Shown in pieces: positions 11,202-22,123 of a DNA stretch of 64,000 nucleotides. The notes under the pieces are model-generated. The model saw only the letters and a list, made by a program, of their open reading frames with translations, was not told where the DNA came from and searched no databases. Origin of the DNA: Capronia americana (Eukaryota; Ascomycota; Eurotiomycetes; Chaetothyriales; Herpotrichiellaceae); contig JADWQD010000013.1 in assembly GCA_016110215.1 (NCBI GenBank), positions 310,001-374,000 of the forward strand, in the 5' to 3' direction. The position numbers and the translations under genes are program-made. Within the stretch, counting starts at the first letter, position 1; each line of letters opens with the position of its first letter.

Positions 11202-11515
11202 TCCGTTCGTCTTTTCTTTCGGGGCGACTCATCTCCGTCGCGAGGTGCCCACGAGGCGAACAATCCACCTTGCCTGGGGCTTTGTGGTTGGCGGTCTCAA
11301 TGAGCAAGATTATTTACGTCAAAATTCCAAAGCACCTAGCTGGAAAAAGAGAGAATAATGCGCTGGTGAGAAACTTGCTGGATAGTGAAATGATTGTGAA
11401 GCTTCAGTGAAGGAAACTTGAATCGTCCAGATGCCAAGCCTTGGGGATCGGACGAGGCTGACGCAAACAGGGTCGGCAGAAAAGACGCAGCGTTTCCTCA
11501 CACAACCGCTCATGA
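11202..11515. other. Short spacer between methyltransferase 3' end and RRN10-like start
   Basis: These 314 bases carry the RRN10-like promoter (minus strand) with a GATGAG (PAC-core) hexamer around 11228-11233 that also contains the upstream ATG of the overlapping uORF. The methyltransferase upstream region lies elsewhere, beyond 12352. Nothing else is seen. Confidence 0.5.
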
Positions 11516-12352
11516 CTATTTCGGCTTCTGCCCAATCGTCGTGTAAAACGTGGTGAAGAATACGCGGCCCTGCCTGATATCGTCCAGAGTCTCCTCGACC
11601 GCATGGCCAAAGCTGTCCGACACTGCTCGCGTAGCTCTCGATTTCAGACCCTCATGAATCTCGGTCAGAGTCCAAATGGCATTATCGGTATCCTGTCTGG
11701 ATAGCCAAGGCACCGGCGGCATATCAACGTCGCGGAGGTTGACCAAGCCATGAGGCTGGAGCTCCTGACAAAGATGCCGCAGCCATTCCGTGGAGCCAAA
11801 CAAACTGGTCATCTGAGTCGTAATCGCAGGCGGTTCTCGAAACTTCCTCCGCCCTGTAGTCGGATCACTCATGGCCTGAAACAACGGGACGGTCACGTCG
11901 GTCCATTGGATGTACCCGCCTGGCTTCAGGAGACTGACAATGTTGTGCATCACCCGGTCTTTATTCTGACCATACACCGTCCCCATGATCAACCGGCAAT
12001 GCACAATGTCGAAGCGCCCAATGTAGCGCTCTGGCGTTGGTCGGAAGATGTCGTGAATTTCCAGATTCACCCTGTCCGGCCATGTGAACCGTGGGGGAAA
12101 TTGCTGGGGCGAAATGTCGATGCCGGTAATTTGCGCCTGTGGGTACTCGAGTGCCATGTCCATTGCCCAGATGGCATTCTCACACGCAACGTCTGCGATC
12201 TCGAGGCTCTTGCGGTGCTTGACCTGTTCCGCAATCTCTGGATGTAGCAGCCAGCCTAACCTTCTGAGTATAAGGTAGTGCTGCGCCGTCAATCTACCGG
12301 ACGCCAAAGTACCCCGAGACAAGATGTAGGTATCCGGACACGCTGCCGCCAT
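11516..12352 (-). CDS. SAM-dependent methyltransferase (class I, LaeA-like fungal family)
   Basis: A single-exon gene of 278 aa. A Rossmann methyltransferase core is visible: motif I at about residues 50-60 (IADVACENAIWAMDMALE, equivalent to the DxGxGxG loop but with Glu-Asn-Ala in place of two glycines), the acidic SAM ribose-binding end of strand 2 (QITGIDISPQQFPP), FDIVHCRLIMG at motif IV and LLKPGGYIQWTDV at motif V/VI. The family includes velvet-complex LaeA-like proteins and secondary-metabolite O- or C-methyltransferases. The substrate cannot be inferred and no biosynthetic backbone gene is nearby. The altered motif I is common in this fungal group and does not by itself mean loss of activity. 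The N-terminal YILSRGTLASGRLTAQHYLI helix is typical of the family. The start ATG is the first in frame. Confidence 0.85.
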   Translation of the reverse strand: MAAACPDTYILSRGTLASGRLTAQHYLILRRLGWLLHPEIAEQVKHRKSLEIADVACENAIWAMDMALEYPQAQITGIDISPQQFPPRFTWPDRVNLEIHDIFRPTPERYIGRFDIVHCRLIMGTVYGQNKDRVMHNIVSLLKPGGYIQWTDVTVPLFQAMSDPTTGRRKFREPPAITTQMTSLFGSTEWLRHLCQELQPHGLVNLRDVDMPPVPWLSRQDTDNAIWTLTEIHEGLKSRATRAVSDSFGHAVEETLDDIRQGRVFFTTFYTTIGQKPK

Positions 12353-13155
12353 GGTTGCAAAACTAGGATGTGACCTTGATCATCCTTTGATGAAGACTAA
12401 AGGCATCATATAAGGGACTCTCTGGAAGCATTTGCCTCCGCTTATGCTGAAATTGAGGCGCAAGGCATTTAAGAACGATCCGGGACCACTCCTGCAGCGC
12501 GAACAAATGGAGGGACTCGTGCGGATCATATCATCAGGCGAAAAGAGGAACATGGTCCAGGTTGACCAGATCCACGATCCAGCACCAAATTTGTCGTCTG
12601 GGCTGTGACGTGACGGCATGCGAGCAGCAGGACAGCCATGAAGCCGAGATCGTATGCCTGAGGCTGTGGAGGTTTCGGAAGCTTTTAACAGTGCGCTTAC
12701 AGGATTCTTACTACTGACAGTGTGCCTTTGTCAAGGGAAGGGGCTGACCTTCGAAATTGACCCTTTCGCGTGACGGCAAGTCAGAGATAAGGCCGCCCGC
12801 CTCCGCAAGGAAGGATCGGAGACGCTGCTGAGTTTCGGTTCCTGGAGCTCGTATGTCGGAATCCACCAAGCGGACGGCCGATGGGATTAGTTTGGAGAAC
12901 GGTAATCAGACGTTGGGAAGAAGGATGGATGGAAGCGAGTTGAGCCCTTATTATCATATCTGGATCTCCAGTGTCCACACGATTTTCGCACCCCATCTAT
13001 GTATGCAGTTGAGCGATATCCTCCAATCTTGCCGCAAAGAGTCCTGGGGACCGAGCACAGGAGATGTAGTTAATGAAGTAATCGTGCATCTCGAAAAGCT
13101 CAATCCGGTACCGAGATGCCTATCAGCGCGCGAAGAGCAATAGCCCCTTCCCAGC
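12353..13155. other. Intergenic region between methyltransferase and UTR4
   Basis: No supportable gene. It should contain the methyltransferase promoter (minus strand) and the UTR4 3' untranslated region. Confidence 0.55.
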
Positions 13156-14325
13156 TCACCGCACGTCAAGTTGTTCGAAGCTCTCCACGACCTGAAGCTC
13201 TTCTCGATCCGCATCCGACAGGGGTGCATTTCCCGGCCTGTCCACCACGACGGCGTGAAGCTTCGCGCCAATAGCCGCCCGCACCTCCTTCACATTGTCA
13301 CTTAAGAACAGTATCTCCTCGGGCTTCCTCTGGAGCTCCGCCGCAATCTTGGCGTAACTGCTGCTCTCATGTTTGGGACCCGCATTCGTGGTATCGAACC
13401 ACGCCGTGATGACGTCCCGGCGATCAACAACGGCAGCCGGATCCTCCGGTCTGGCGGGATCCATGATATGTTGGAAGAGCAGCTTTTGTGCGAAGGTCGA
13501 CCCACTGCTGTAGATGGCGATGGTGATGGCAGTGTCCTGCGCGTCAGTCGTGGCGGAAGAAGGAGCCAAACCGTCCATCCAGGCTAGCACATCAGTGTAG
13601 ACCGGTGTCGAGTACGCGTGGGATCGATACCCGTCTTCCCAAAGGTAGCCTAGGTGTGACTGTCGTGTCAGTAGGAGTACGTATCGCTTCGGCGGGCGGA
13701 GGAAAGCAGCGCAGAGATCGTCAGGTTTCCTCGGCTTTACAGTGTACTCTACCTTGCAGGTCCTTCAGGTACGCTACCTTGACATCCCGTGCGGTAAGAT
13801 CTTTGACATGCTCCTCGAACCGCCCAGGCGATGCGCGGGCAGATTCGGGAAACACATCCCTGTACTTCTTGAATTGCTCGTCATCCCACTTCGTGGCCAG
13901 AACATCGGGGAGCGCCTTGAGGGCGTACGGAAACTTTTCACGACGAATCAGCTTTCGTGATGTCCCTGTCAACCACCCACAAAGTATGGAATCGTGGGCT
14001 CGTCAGGCGTCAAATGAGAAGAGGGCTGCCAGCTTACCAGCGTCTCCTTCACCCAGCTAATCGGACATATCGTGCCCTCTAATAGATCCTCCATGGCCTG
14101 GGTCAGTCGAGAGCTCTGCTACTTGTAGCCATTGAAGGTTACTGGTCCCCAAAGGCTCTGCTTACCTATGTCTAGCAGCACGGTTTTCACATTCTTGAAA
14201 TTAGATCGCAGGGGCTTGTCTCGAGGCTTTTTCCGCGTCCGAGCAATTTTCTTTGCTGGGGGTTCGGGAATTGGAGCAGTGGCAGGGCTGCGTGAGCGCC
14301 TCTTGGTCGACCGCGTCGACACCAT
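13156..14325 (-). CDS. UTR4: Enolase-phosphatase E1 (methionine salvage), with N-terminal basic extension
   Basis: Four exons (14325-14166, 14078-14038, 13933-13753, 13649-13156) encode about 291 aa. HAD signatures are clear: motif I VLLDIEGTICPISWVKETL (nucleophile Asp about residue 52), motif II IYSSGSTFAQKLLFQH, a lysine in GPKHESSSY and motif IV LFLSDNVKEVRAAI. The YLWEDGYRS block is also diagnostic. The enzyme enolises and dephosphorylates the diketo-phosphopentane intermediate of the methionine salvage pathway, recycling methylthioadenosine. Family members usually begin a few residues before motif I; this one has about 45 extra residues rich in Arg, Lys, Ser and Pro (STKRRSRSP, KKIARTRKKPRDK). 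Exon 2 is only 41 nt, and its inclusion is required to encode EGTICPISWV, so the splicing is well supported. Confidence 0.93.
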
Positions 14326-14945
14326 CGGTGGTGTTCGTCCTGGCTGCTCGCTTCGAGATCACGGCGCCAGTCCTGTGGTGTGGCTTTAATGAGTGCAAAT
14401 GTCGAAGCACGTAAAGCAACAGCACAGCATAAATAAACAAATAAATAGCAAAGCAAGAAGCTGGAGGCATTAGTGAGAGATGATGTGACCGGCATCGGAG
14501 CCACGATTTTCCGCCGCTCGGCATCATGGTTCAAGTGATTCGCGATGTAAAGTGCGACGATCGTGTGAGGCGTCGTCTCTACGTTGTGTACGAGTATAGG
14601 TGGCAAGAGGCCAGACCTGACCGCTGTCTATCGGATTCAGTGGTCACTGCGGACATGGAGAGGTCGGGTCGGCGCCTGGACAGCTCTCAAAAGGTCTCCG
14701 TCGCACACGAGGCAAAGCAGCAAGCTTCCAGAATGCGTCCCAAGTGACAAGATTTGGCTTCCAGAAATCCTCTCTCGGGACGTGTCCAGTGTATTTATAC
14801 AGAGCAACACCATCACGACACTAAAATGGATGCTAACGAAGCCAGACTCGCCTGTCGGCAGTTTAACTGGTGCTCAACTCGCGCGTGTCGGCGGTGGGTA
14901 TTGCGCACGTCCCGTCCCTCCTTCAGGCTTTCAAGTTCTAGACTC
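14326..14945. other. Spacer between UTR4 and the MFS gene
   Basis: No gene is supported. An A/C-rich tract with AAATAAAC-type repeats at about 14428-14452 lies close upstream of UTR4 and may belong to its promoter. The right side holds the 3' end of the MFS transporter gene. Confidence 0.55.
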
Positions 14946-16813
14946 CTACATCCTATGGACACTGCTGTTCTTCGACCATCGTCGGAACGTCTTCCCGTAG
15001 AAGTAGAAGATAATGGCACACAGACACCACAGCAGAATGAGGGACGCATTCGTCATGATCGGCGGGATATAGCCATCTTCCACGATCCAGTTCTTAAGCC
15101 GACGTCAGCACGTGCAAGGTAAGAAAAGACGGATTTTGGAGGCACATACCGTGATAAACTTGCTGAAGCCATAACCCCAGACGTTCTTGTTTACTGTGAT
15201 GGCCACGAACAAGCTTCCCGCGACAGGCTTGTAGCTGTCGACAGCGTAGGTTGATGCAATTCCAGGAATGGCGGCAACCTGGATACCAGCACACGTGTAA
15301 CCGATGATGACGATCGCTTGCCACGGCCATTGGTTCTCATAGCCCACACTAACGATGATGTTGCCAAAGTACATGATGATCACGTACGGAATCATGGCCA
15401 ACAAGCGCATTTCAGGCTCGCGGATTCCCCCGTTTCTCGCCGTCTGGCGGGCTGAAACCCAATCGGAGAAGGGCCCGGCTGTGAATAAGCCGATGAACGC
15501 ACCGATCAGGATGGCGAAGTTGGTGAAGCCGATCTGCTCGGTGGTGAAGTTGTACGGAGGCGCGGCGAAGGCCTGGGTCTGAGTCAAGTTGAGGGTCAAG
15601 AACGAAGAGCAGCTCCAGCTGACGATGAAGGCCGCCAGTTCGACGATCGGGAAGGTGAAGAGCTTCCACGGGATCCAGAGATCGAGAAGGATCGCCCTGA
15701 CAGGATCCGGGTTAGGAGTATAAAGACCCCATTGGGCCTTGTTCGGCTTGCCACGGCCGAGCCAAGGGTCGCGAGCGGCAGTGTCGACGTGACCAAGTTC
15801 ATTGCCTACGTCGCCTTGCTCAACGACGCCATCGGATTGCTTTTCAGAGCCATCGACCTTGGCCACTTGATCCGCAGTGGAATGTTCGATCTCGCTAACG
15901 TGCTGCCGGTGCCACTTCGTTTCGGGGAACATGAAAACAACCATGGCCAGAGAGAGGGCGACCAGGGCGGTATACAGCCACCAGAAGTTTCTCCATCCGA
16001 CGTTCTCGGCCATTGCCCCGGAAATAATAGGGGCAACCATGAGCGATCCCATATAAACAACCCAGTAGAGGGTGTTCCACTTGCCGCGATCGTGGAGGAA
16101 GAAGATGTCAGCAATGACAGCAGGCTGGATCGTTTCAGCAGGACCCGCTCCGATGCCGTTAAGGCTTGCGTTTGTTAGTGTGGCGCCTTGGGTAGGTTCG
16201 AGAACAAATACTCACACACAAGCGCCCATGAACGAGCCATAGGTCTGTGCTCGGGCACGCCAGATAGCAGAACCAAGACAGATTAATTGGGAGAAGATGT
16301 AGACCGGGCGGCGACCGAAGGAAGTGCTGAGTGGCACCCTGGTTCACAGTGAGTATTTACCTTCCCTTTCACGAGCAAGTTCAAGGCAGTACCAGATGAA
16401 GTTGCTGAAACCCAGCACAAGGATAGCAACACCCGTGAATTGCACCGCGTCGGCGAGGGAGCAATGGAACGCCTCGATGTAGTCGCCAAACATCGGCGCT
16501 AAGGAGAGCGGTCCAAAGCCTTGAGTGAAGCTGACAAAACTCGAGGCCACGATGGCTGCAAGTTTCCAACCTGTCGACCAATTCAAGGGATCATGGGGAT
16601 CCTCTGACGGCTGCGGGACCAAAACGCGGTGACTCTTGCCGACGCTCTTCACGAAATGGTGCGACCCAATATCCGCCATCACCTCTGTGCCGGGGAGGAT
16701 TTCGATGTGGAGCTCTTGCTCAATGGCATGGCGCTCCTGTGCGATCTGGGTCAGTCTGTGGCTGTGAGAGTCGCATCCTGGACACATACCTGCTCATCAT
16801 AGTTTATCGACAT
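14946..16813 (-). CDS. MFS transporter, DHA1 drug:H+ antiporter type
   Basis: Five exons (16813-16790, 16736-16393, 16338-16216, 16164-15150, 15092-14946) encode about 550 aa with one continuous frame. The pre-membrane motif PSEDPHDPLNWS is characteristic of fungal DHA1 carriers. Helix 2/3 has the MFS motif A region VPLSTSFGRRPVYIFSQL, followed by NGIGAGPAETIQPAVIADIF at the motif C region and DRGKWNTLYW in loop 4-5. A charged central loop (about residues 260-330) separates the two six-helix halves, and the C-terminal half includes GPFSDWVSARQTARNGGIREPEMRL. Such carriers export small molecules across the plasma membrane; the substrate is unknown. The first exon is only eight codons (MSINYDEQ). 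Intron 2 (16392-16339) is inferred to restore NFIW-VPLSTSFGRRP. Confidence 0.88.
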
Positions 16814-18302
16814 GGTGAAAGGAATGGGCTCGAGACGAGCAAGGACTGGGAACAAGGTGGATGCCTACCGAGTAGGATGGGAAGGGAGAATGACGGAGGA
16901 CGGCCGACGATATAAATGCACGTCCGATTTAGCGATGGGAGAAAGTCATGAGGCAATGCTCCGTAGGCGTACACCTGATTCGAGGAGACATGGTCCATCG
17001 TCTCGAAGCGACTCGCCCAAGGCTGGAGGCTGGTTCAAGCTTTGCCCAAGTCGAGCTGCTCCTTGGCCCACTGTCCTTCACAGACTCTTTCTGCTGGGTG
17101 GAGTGCGAGATCCGGGGGTTGGGGTTTACCCTCCTGTACCCCCCTGCCCCGCGAACGCCATGTGCGTCCAGTGGTGCGTGGCAATGGGTTCCGCACTTGT
17201 GGAAATCGTTGCAGGCCGGGGTATGAACAAGCGTCACCATCGGCAGCTGAGTCGGCAATTGGGACAAAGGCACGATTGCTCGAGCTGCACGAATCACACG
17301 AAGCCGCCAGGAAATAATCTATCGAGGCCTGCGGAAATCCCGACCAATTTGAGTTGATCCCCGGCTTCTAGCTTCTTTCCAGGAGTCTGCCCAAGGACTA
17401 TGTACTCATACATCCCGTCAGTGGCAGGACGATTGATCGGCTTGACACCCCTTCCATCGACCACATCCGAGGTGTGTTGCTGCCTTGCATATAACCACCG
17501 GTCTCGTACTCGGTAGATCCCTGTGATTGACCAATACGCTTTCTGGTGCTGCTCTCCCTGTGCGGTCGAGGTGAAGGACCTGCAAACGTCTGCGTGTTAA
17601 ATAAGTAGGCACGCGGCCCGGCGCCCCTCGTCGGCTATATTCGTAGAACTCAAGGCTGGTGATGGCCACACATTGCCATTATGCGGGCACCTAAGAGTGT
17701 CCATCGGAGGAACCCAAAGCCTCTGAGCGCCTTTCGTCCATCCTTGTTGAGCCTTCTGGCCTTGATAATGCAGTACGTGCTGGAACAAACACGCCAGACG
17801 ACAAAGTTACGTATTGCACAAGATCTGGAACTGCGACTATTGGCATGCTTATCATTGCTTGATGTAGGCTCTAGGGGCTTGCCTAACTGGAAGCTTGGCG
17901 GCGGTGGCGGTGGCGGCTTGCACGTTTAGGGGCGCTAGGCAGTCACTGGGTGTTGCTTCCGGGGAGCTTTCCACCCGACAGTCTAAGGAAGGGAGAAAGA
18001 ATCCTTGGTTACTGTATTCTGTAAAGTACTCGCCCACCGAGGATGCAGCGAACAAAGGATACCCTAGTACATAACTCGTGTTGTCATGGTCAACGACGCT
18101 TGGTGCTCGTTCCGCCCTCATGGGCTTTTCTACGGCAAGAAAAAACGGTGATTACAACCTCGATCCGACCATACATTATCTTAACATCTCCATCCATCCT
18201 TCGGATCGTCATCATCTCGTTACTCATTACCCGCTGAACCCAGCTCAGGGTCATTGCTGTGCATTAATTGATCTCCATTCCGCAAAGCTAAGGACACTGC
18301 GA
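16814..18302. other. Intergenic region upstream of the MFS gene
   Basis: No gene is supported in 1.49 kb. The reading frames are short in both directions. A glycine-coding GGCGGT run at about 17895-17918 is only a local repeat. It contains the MFS promoter and the 3' flank of the Ser/Thr-rich gene. Confidence 0.55.
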
Positions 18303-19605
18303 TCATAGAGCCAATGCCACAATCCAGACAAAAGTCCCCAGGAACGCGGCAAAGAGGGTGCCATAGGTATCTCTCAAGCATACGGCCCCACCAGTCTGTG
18401 TCGGCAACGCGCTCGGACCCGCGCTTGAATGTGTACTGGTGCTTGTGCTTGTCTTCGTGGCAATGGTCGTGAGAGTACTGGTGCTTGTGCTGGCGTGAGA
18501 AGTGGTCGCTGCTGACGCGACAGGAGGCGAAGGTTGAGCGGCAGAAGGAGGTAGAGGCGCAGGAATGGTACTCCCTCCACCAACACCAGCTTGGCTGGAA
18601 GTGTTGACGGTCGCGCCGCTGTTACTGGAAGGCTGTGCTCCTCCATAGACACTAATCGTGGCACTGTTACCGCTGCTGAATCCATTGTTGCCTTCACCAT
18701 TGCTACTGCTCGCCAGACCTCCTCCACCCGCTCCACCTCCGCTAGTCACGAACGTCGTTGTCGACACCGTTGCTGTCACGGTCGTGCTAGGGATACTAGG
18801 GCTACCTGTTGCGCCGCTCTGTGCACCAGTACCAATGGGAAGTACCGAGACTGTAGAGACCGGTGTGCTTCCCGTGCTCTCCGTACATGGGCTTGTGCTT
18901 GGAGGAGTATTTGGGAGCGGAGGAGCACTTGCACCAATATTTGTGGAGTGGGAAGCGGGGGGCACAGGTGGCGAAGCAGGTGAATTCGGACCAACTTCTG
19001 CGGAGTCGGACGCAGAACCTGTTGCTATACTCGTGGTTGAGGTCGCGTAGATTGTGATTAGGTTTCCTAGGGAGTTTGAGATTGTGTATGTAGTTGCGTT
19101 GACTGTGTTGATTTGAGGACAGCTCGACGTCCCGGCACAGTATGACACAGGAAGAAGGCTGGAAGAGGCATCGCCAGGAGTCGCCGGAATGATAGAGGAG
19201 GACGAGGTCGGGGCGTATGTTGAAATGGTGAAGGAAGACGTAGATGGAGAGTTGGAGACTAGAAGCGGACTTGTGGATGACAAGGCTGAGGGGCTGGGCG
19301 CCATAGGTGGAAAGGGAAATGTTGGGGGAGAGTAGGCGACAGGCAGCGAGGTAGAGGAAGCGCAAGGGGAAGCATGGGAGTTAGGAAGAGTGAGTGAGTC
19401 CGAGTGTTCACATGGACTGGTCGATGCAGAGGAACCCTGAGAGTATTGCTTCATTTCAGTCAGAGGTGGACTTCGAACAGTGGCGCTCTATCAAAGTCAG
19501 ACGTACCGGATTTGGCGACGATGTTGCGTCCGAGTCACCAAATTGAGCGAATGTGCAGCTCGCGCCGAGCAGGAGGATAGAAATAATAGTGTTAGATATA
19601 CCCAT
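18303..19605 (-). CDS. Ser/Thr-rich secreted protein with GPI-type C-terminus
   Basis: Two exons (19605-19507 and 19436-18303) encode about 410 aa. Exon 1 supplies a signal peptide (MGISNTIISILLLGASCTFA) with a probable cleavage near AQF. The body is almost entirely Ser, Thr, Pro, Ala and Gly with few charged residues, as in heavily O-mannosylated wall proteins. Around residues 110-150 a more structured segment contains the only internal cysteines (GTSSCPQINTVNATTYTISN). The last ~20 residues are hydrophobic (LFAAFLGTFVWIVALAL) with no charged residue after them, fitting a GPI attachment signal. It probably sits on the plasma membrane or in the cell wall. No catalytic domain is recognised. 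The next gene to the right on the same strand encodes another signal-peptide/GPI-type protein. Confidence 0.75.
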
Positions 19606-20470
19606 TGTAGAGCAAGGACAAACGAGTGTAGATTATGCCTGATGGTGGTGTGGAAAGGTTATGCCCAGGTGTCGGACCGTAGAACCAAGAGACTGAAGAG
19701 AGCTGACGGCAGAGGAAGAGGAAGAGGAAGGAAGGAAGGCACGAGGGAAGGAGGCAATCTTATGGAAACCCCATGGGTCGGGTCGAACGATAACTAGGTA
19801 AGTTTCGATCTTCATGAGCGTGATACCGAGTGCTGCTGTGGTGCCGATGAATATGTCATGCTGTAAGTTGGAAGAAGAACGCAGCGAAGCTTTGTGACAT
19901 TCACCGGCGAAGAGCTTGAAATTCGAGCATGGGTGACGAAGAAATAGCAGCCATCAAGCATATTAACGATCTGGATTTTGCTTTCCAACATGCTCTGGCA
20001 GACTGCCGGCTAGGTTGCTTTGATGGATGGCTATTGAAGATCTCTCGTATTGGACCGGCCATCGCTGTGCGTGGTAGCCGGATCAGACTGTGGTTGAATC
20101 TTGTCTGATGGCACAGAAGTCAGGTTGTAGGAAGGGACAAGAGACATTGGATGCACAAAGAAAGGCACCGTGACACTTGCCGGAGATATTCTGTGTTGCC
20201 ATTCGAGGCACAACCTCCTAGCTGTGAGACCCGAATCTGCGGGGAACGATCGCAGAGAAGCGCAGACATTGGACGGGGAAGCACGCAGGATCTTGAAGAG
20301 CTTGTTGTGTGTTGCTGTTGCTACCCGCGCAACCGCTGTTTCAACCTGTAGAACTCCAGCAAGGTCTTCCTCTGAGGCCCTTTGCATCCAACACCAGCCA
20401 CGATATGATAAATCTTGCAGTGAAACCGCGGTGAAGGGTTGACCGCGGACACAGTCTTGCCGTCTCAATC
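19606..20470. other. Spacer between the two GPI-type protein genes
   Basis: These 865 bases hold no recognised gene. A minus-strand frame of 160 codons (20031-20513) overlaps the end of the CFEM gene in another frame and is judged a shadow. The promoter of the Ser/Thr-rich gene is expected at the left edge. Confidence 0.55.
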
Positions 20471-21329
20471 TTAAGGCCAGCCGAAGATGCCTGGGATAGA
20501 GGCGAGTACACAAATCATCATGAGACTTGACGCGAAGTCCAAAACGTGCATGGCGTTGCTGGAAGCTGCTTCTGTTACGAAAATGGTAGTGACTGAAGGT
20601 CCAGTGGATGTGCCGGTTGCGGTTCTGCTTGTTGATGTGATGCTGGACATTTCGACAACCACTGTCGAAACACTGGTTATTATGCCTGGAGGCGTTCTGG
20701 TTGTCACGGGGGCTGAGGTGGAGGTAGCACTTGTCGCAGAGGCGGAAACGGTGGCCGGAAGGCTGCTAGACGAGCTGGACGAACTGGATGAAGGTGTTGA
20801 CGATGAGGTTGTGGTCTGTGGAAAGTTGTACGTTTAGCCTCTCGCAACCACAGTGTTAGGAGCACGTCAGTCTCACCTGTTCCTGCTCAGCGTTGGCATT
20901 TGTCGTTCCGTCGTCGCTATCTGCTGCGCCCAGTCCTAGGGTGACGGTCTCAGAAAACTTCACAGCAGTGAAACGGAAGCCACTGTCGGCGGTGGGGTTG
21001 CAGAGGATATTGCTCTGGAAGTCCTCGGCGTCTGTCTTAACAGGGTCAGAGTCGCACGAAGAGTCAGACGCGAGACAAAAGTCAAAGGCTACAGTCGCAA
21101 AGCCATTCTGACAGAAACAATCGAGGGAGAGTTCGGTGCAGGCTGCGAGAGAAGCGTTGACAGCTTGCGTGAGGCAGCCTTGCTATACATTCGTCAGATA
21201 AAGTAAAATTCAGTCAGAAATACTCACAGCGCAGTCTGGAAGATCCTCCCACTTCTCGTACTGGGCGGCAGACGATTTAACGCCGAGAAGTACTAGAATG
21301 GCAACGACCACTGATGGTGGGAATACCAT
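20471..21329 (-). CDS. CFEM-domain GPI-type surface protein
   Basis: Three exons (21329-21228, 21182-20877, 20815-20471) encode about 250 aa. A signal peptide (MVFPPSVVVAILVLLGVKSS) precedes a CFEM domain at about residues 28-105. Eight cysteines follow the CFEM order: LPDCAQGC, LAACTE, LDCFCQNG, FDFCLA, DSSC and ILCNP. CFEM is a fungus-specific fold; characterised members bind haem for iron uptake or act in surface sensing and virulence. The Asp of the LDC-F-C segment lies near the position of the haem-ligand Asp in Csa2/Rbt5-type proteins, but this cannot be confirmed by eye. A Ser/Thr-rich stalk with a ten-serine run follows. The tail ends LMMICVLASIPGIFGWP, a plausible GPI signal. The intron boundary falls between Cys1 and Cys2 of the domain. 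Confidence 0.85.
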
Positions 21330-22123
21330 AGTGAGAGACGATGAGAGTGCCTTCGATGAACAATCCAGTGACGACGAGACGTGGCGTGCTTAAGGATCCG
21401 CGTAGGCTGGGCTGAGCCGTGAGTGTAACAAAAGCTGAAGCTCAAATTGAAGGAGAAGTCTGTGTAACAATTGGATGCCGACAGCAAGGGCGACTTTGTT
21501 AGTCGTGAAGTCCTTCACTGCATCTCAGAGGGTCTTCACATGATCGATTATTTTTCAAGGTAATACTTTGAACGGCCAGAAATTGTCCCTGTCGACCCAA
21601 CTTAGTCAATTAACCTGACCCACGGTCTATGACAGACCATACCTCTCGCCCCTTCTGTATGCTAGGACGGGGAACATAGAGAATGAGACTTCCGGAAACC
21701 GTTCACTTCCGACAAATTCAGCCTGGAACTTGTCTTAGAACACCGGTTCGACGCTGATCCGGGAACAGTTTTTGCACCCTGGACTGTTTAACATCGTTTT
21801 TCGACCTAAGGATCGTTCGTTGGGTATGCAGGATAGGAGGCAGTATCTCGAGGAGAGTGGTGGCAATATTACCGCCGCCCTGCGCCAGGCCCGGGAGAGA
21901 TGATTCTCAAATCTAGTCAGCCACGCGGAGTCTTTATCAACCAGCAGACACCCTATCCTCATCGCTGAAGCAACTACCAGTTAAAAATTGGATACCGTTC
22001 ATCAGTAAATGTGCGGGTGTAGAACTCAACGCGACGAGGTTAGAAAATCTTAGGCTAAGTAAATCATCATTTGCAGTGCGTCATCAATCGTTCTTCTCTG
22101 TCAGGGAGATGCCCTGTCATTTC
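21330..22123. other. Spacer between CFEM gene and esterase 3' end
   Basis: No gene is seen in 794 bases. The composition is AT-richer than the neighbours. The CFEM promoter lies on the left and the esterase 3' untranslated region on the right. Confidence 0.55.

Noticed and set aside
20031..20513. 160-codon minus-strand frame after the CFEM gene
   Set aside because: Overlaps the CFEM 3' end in another frame, with no signal peptide or domain.
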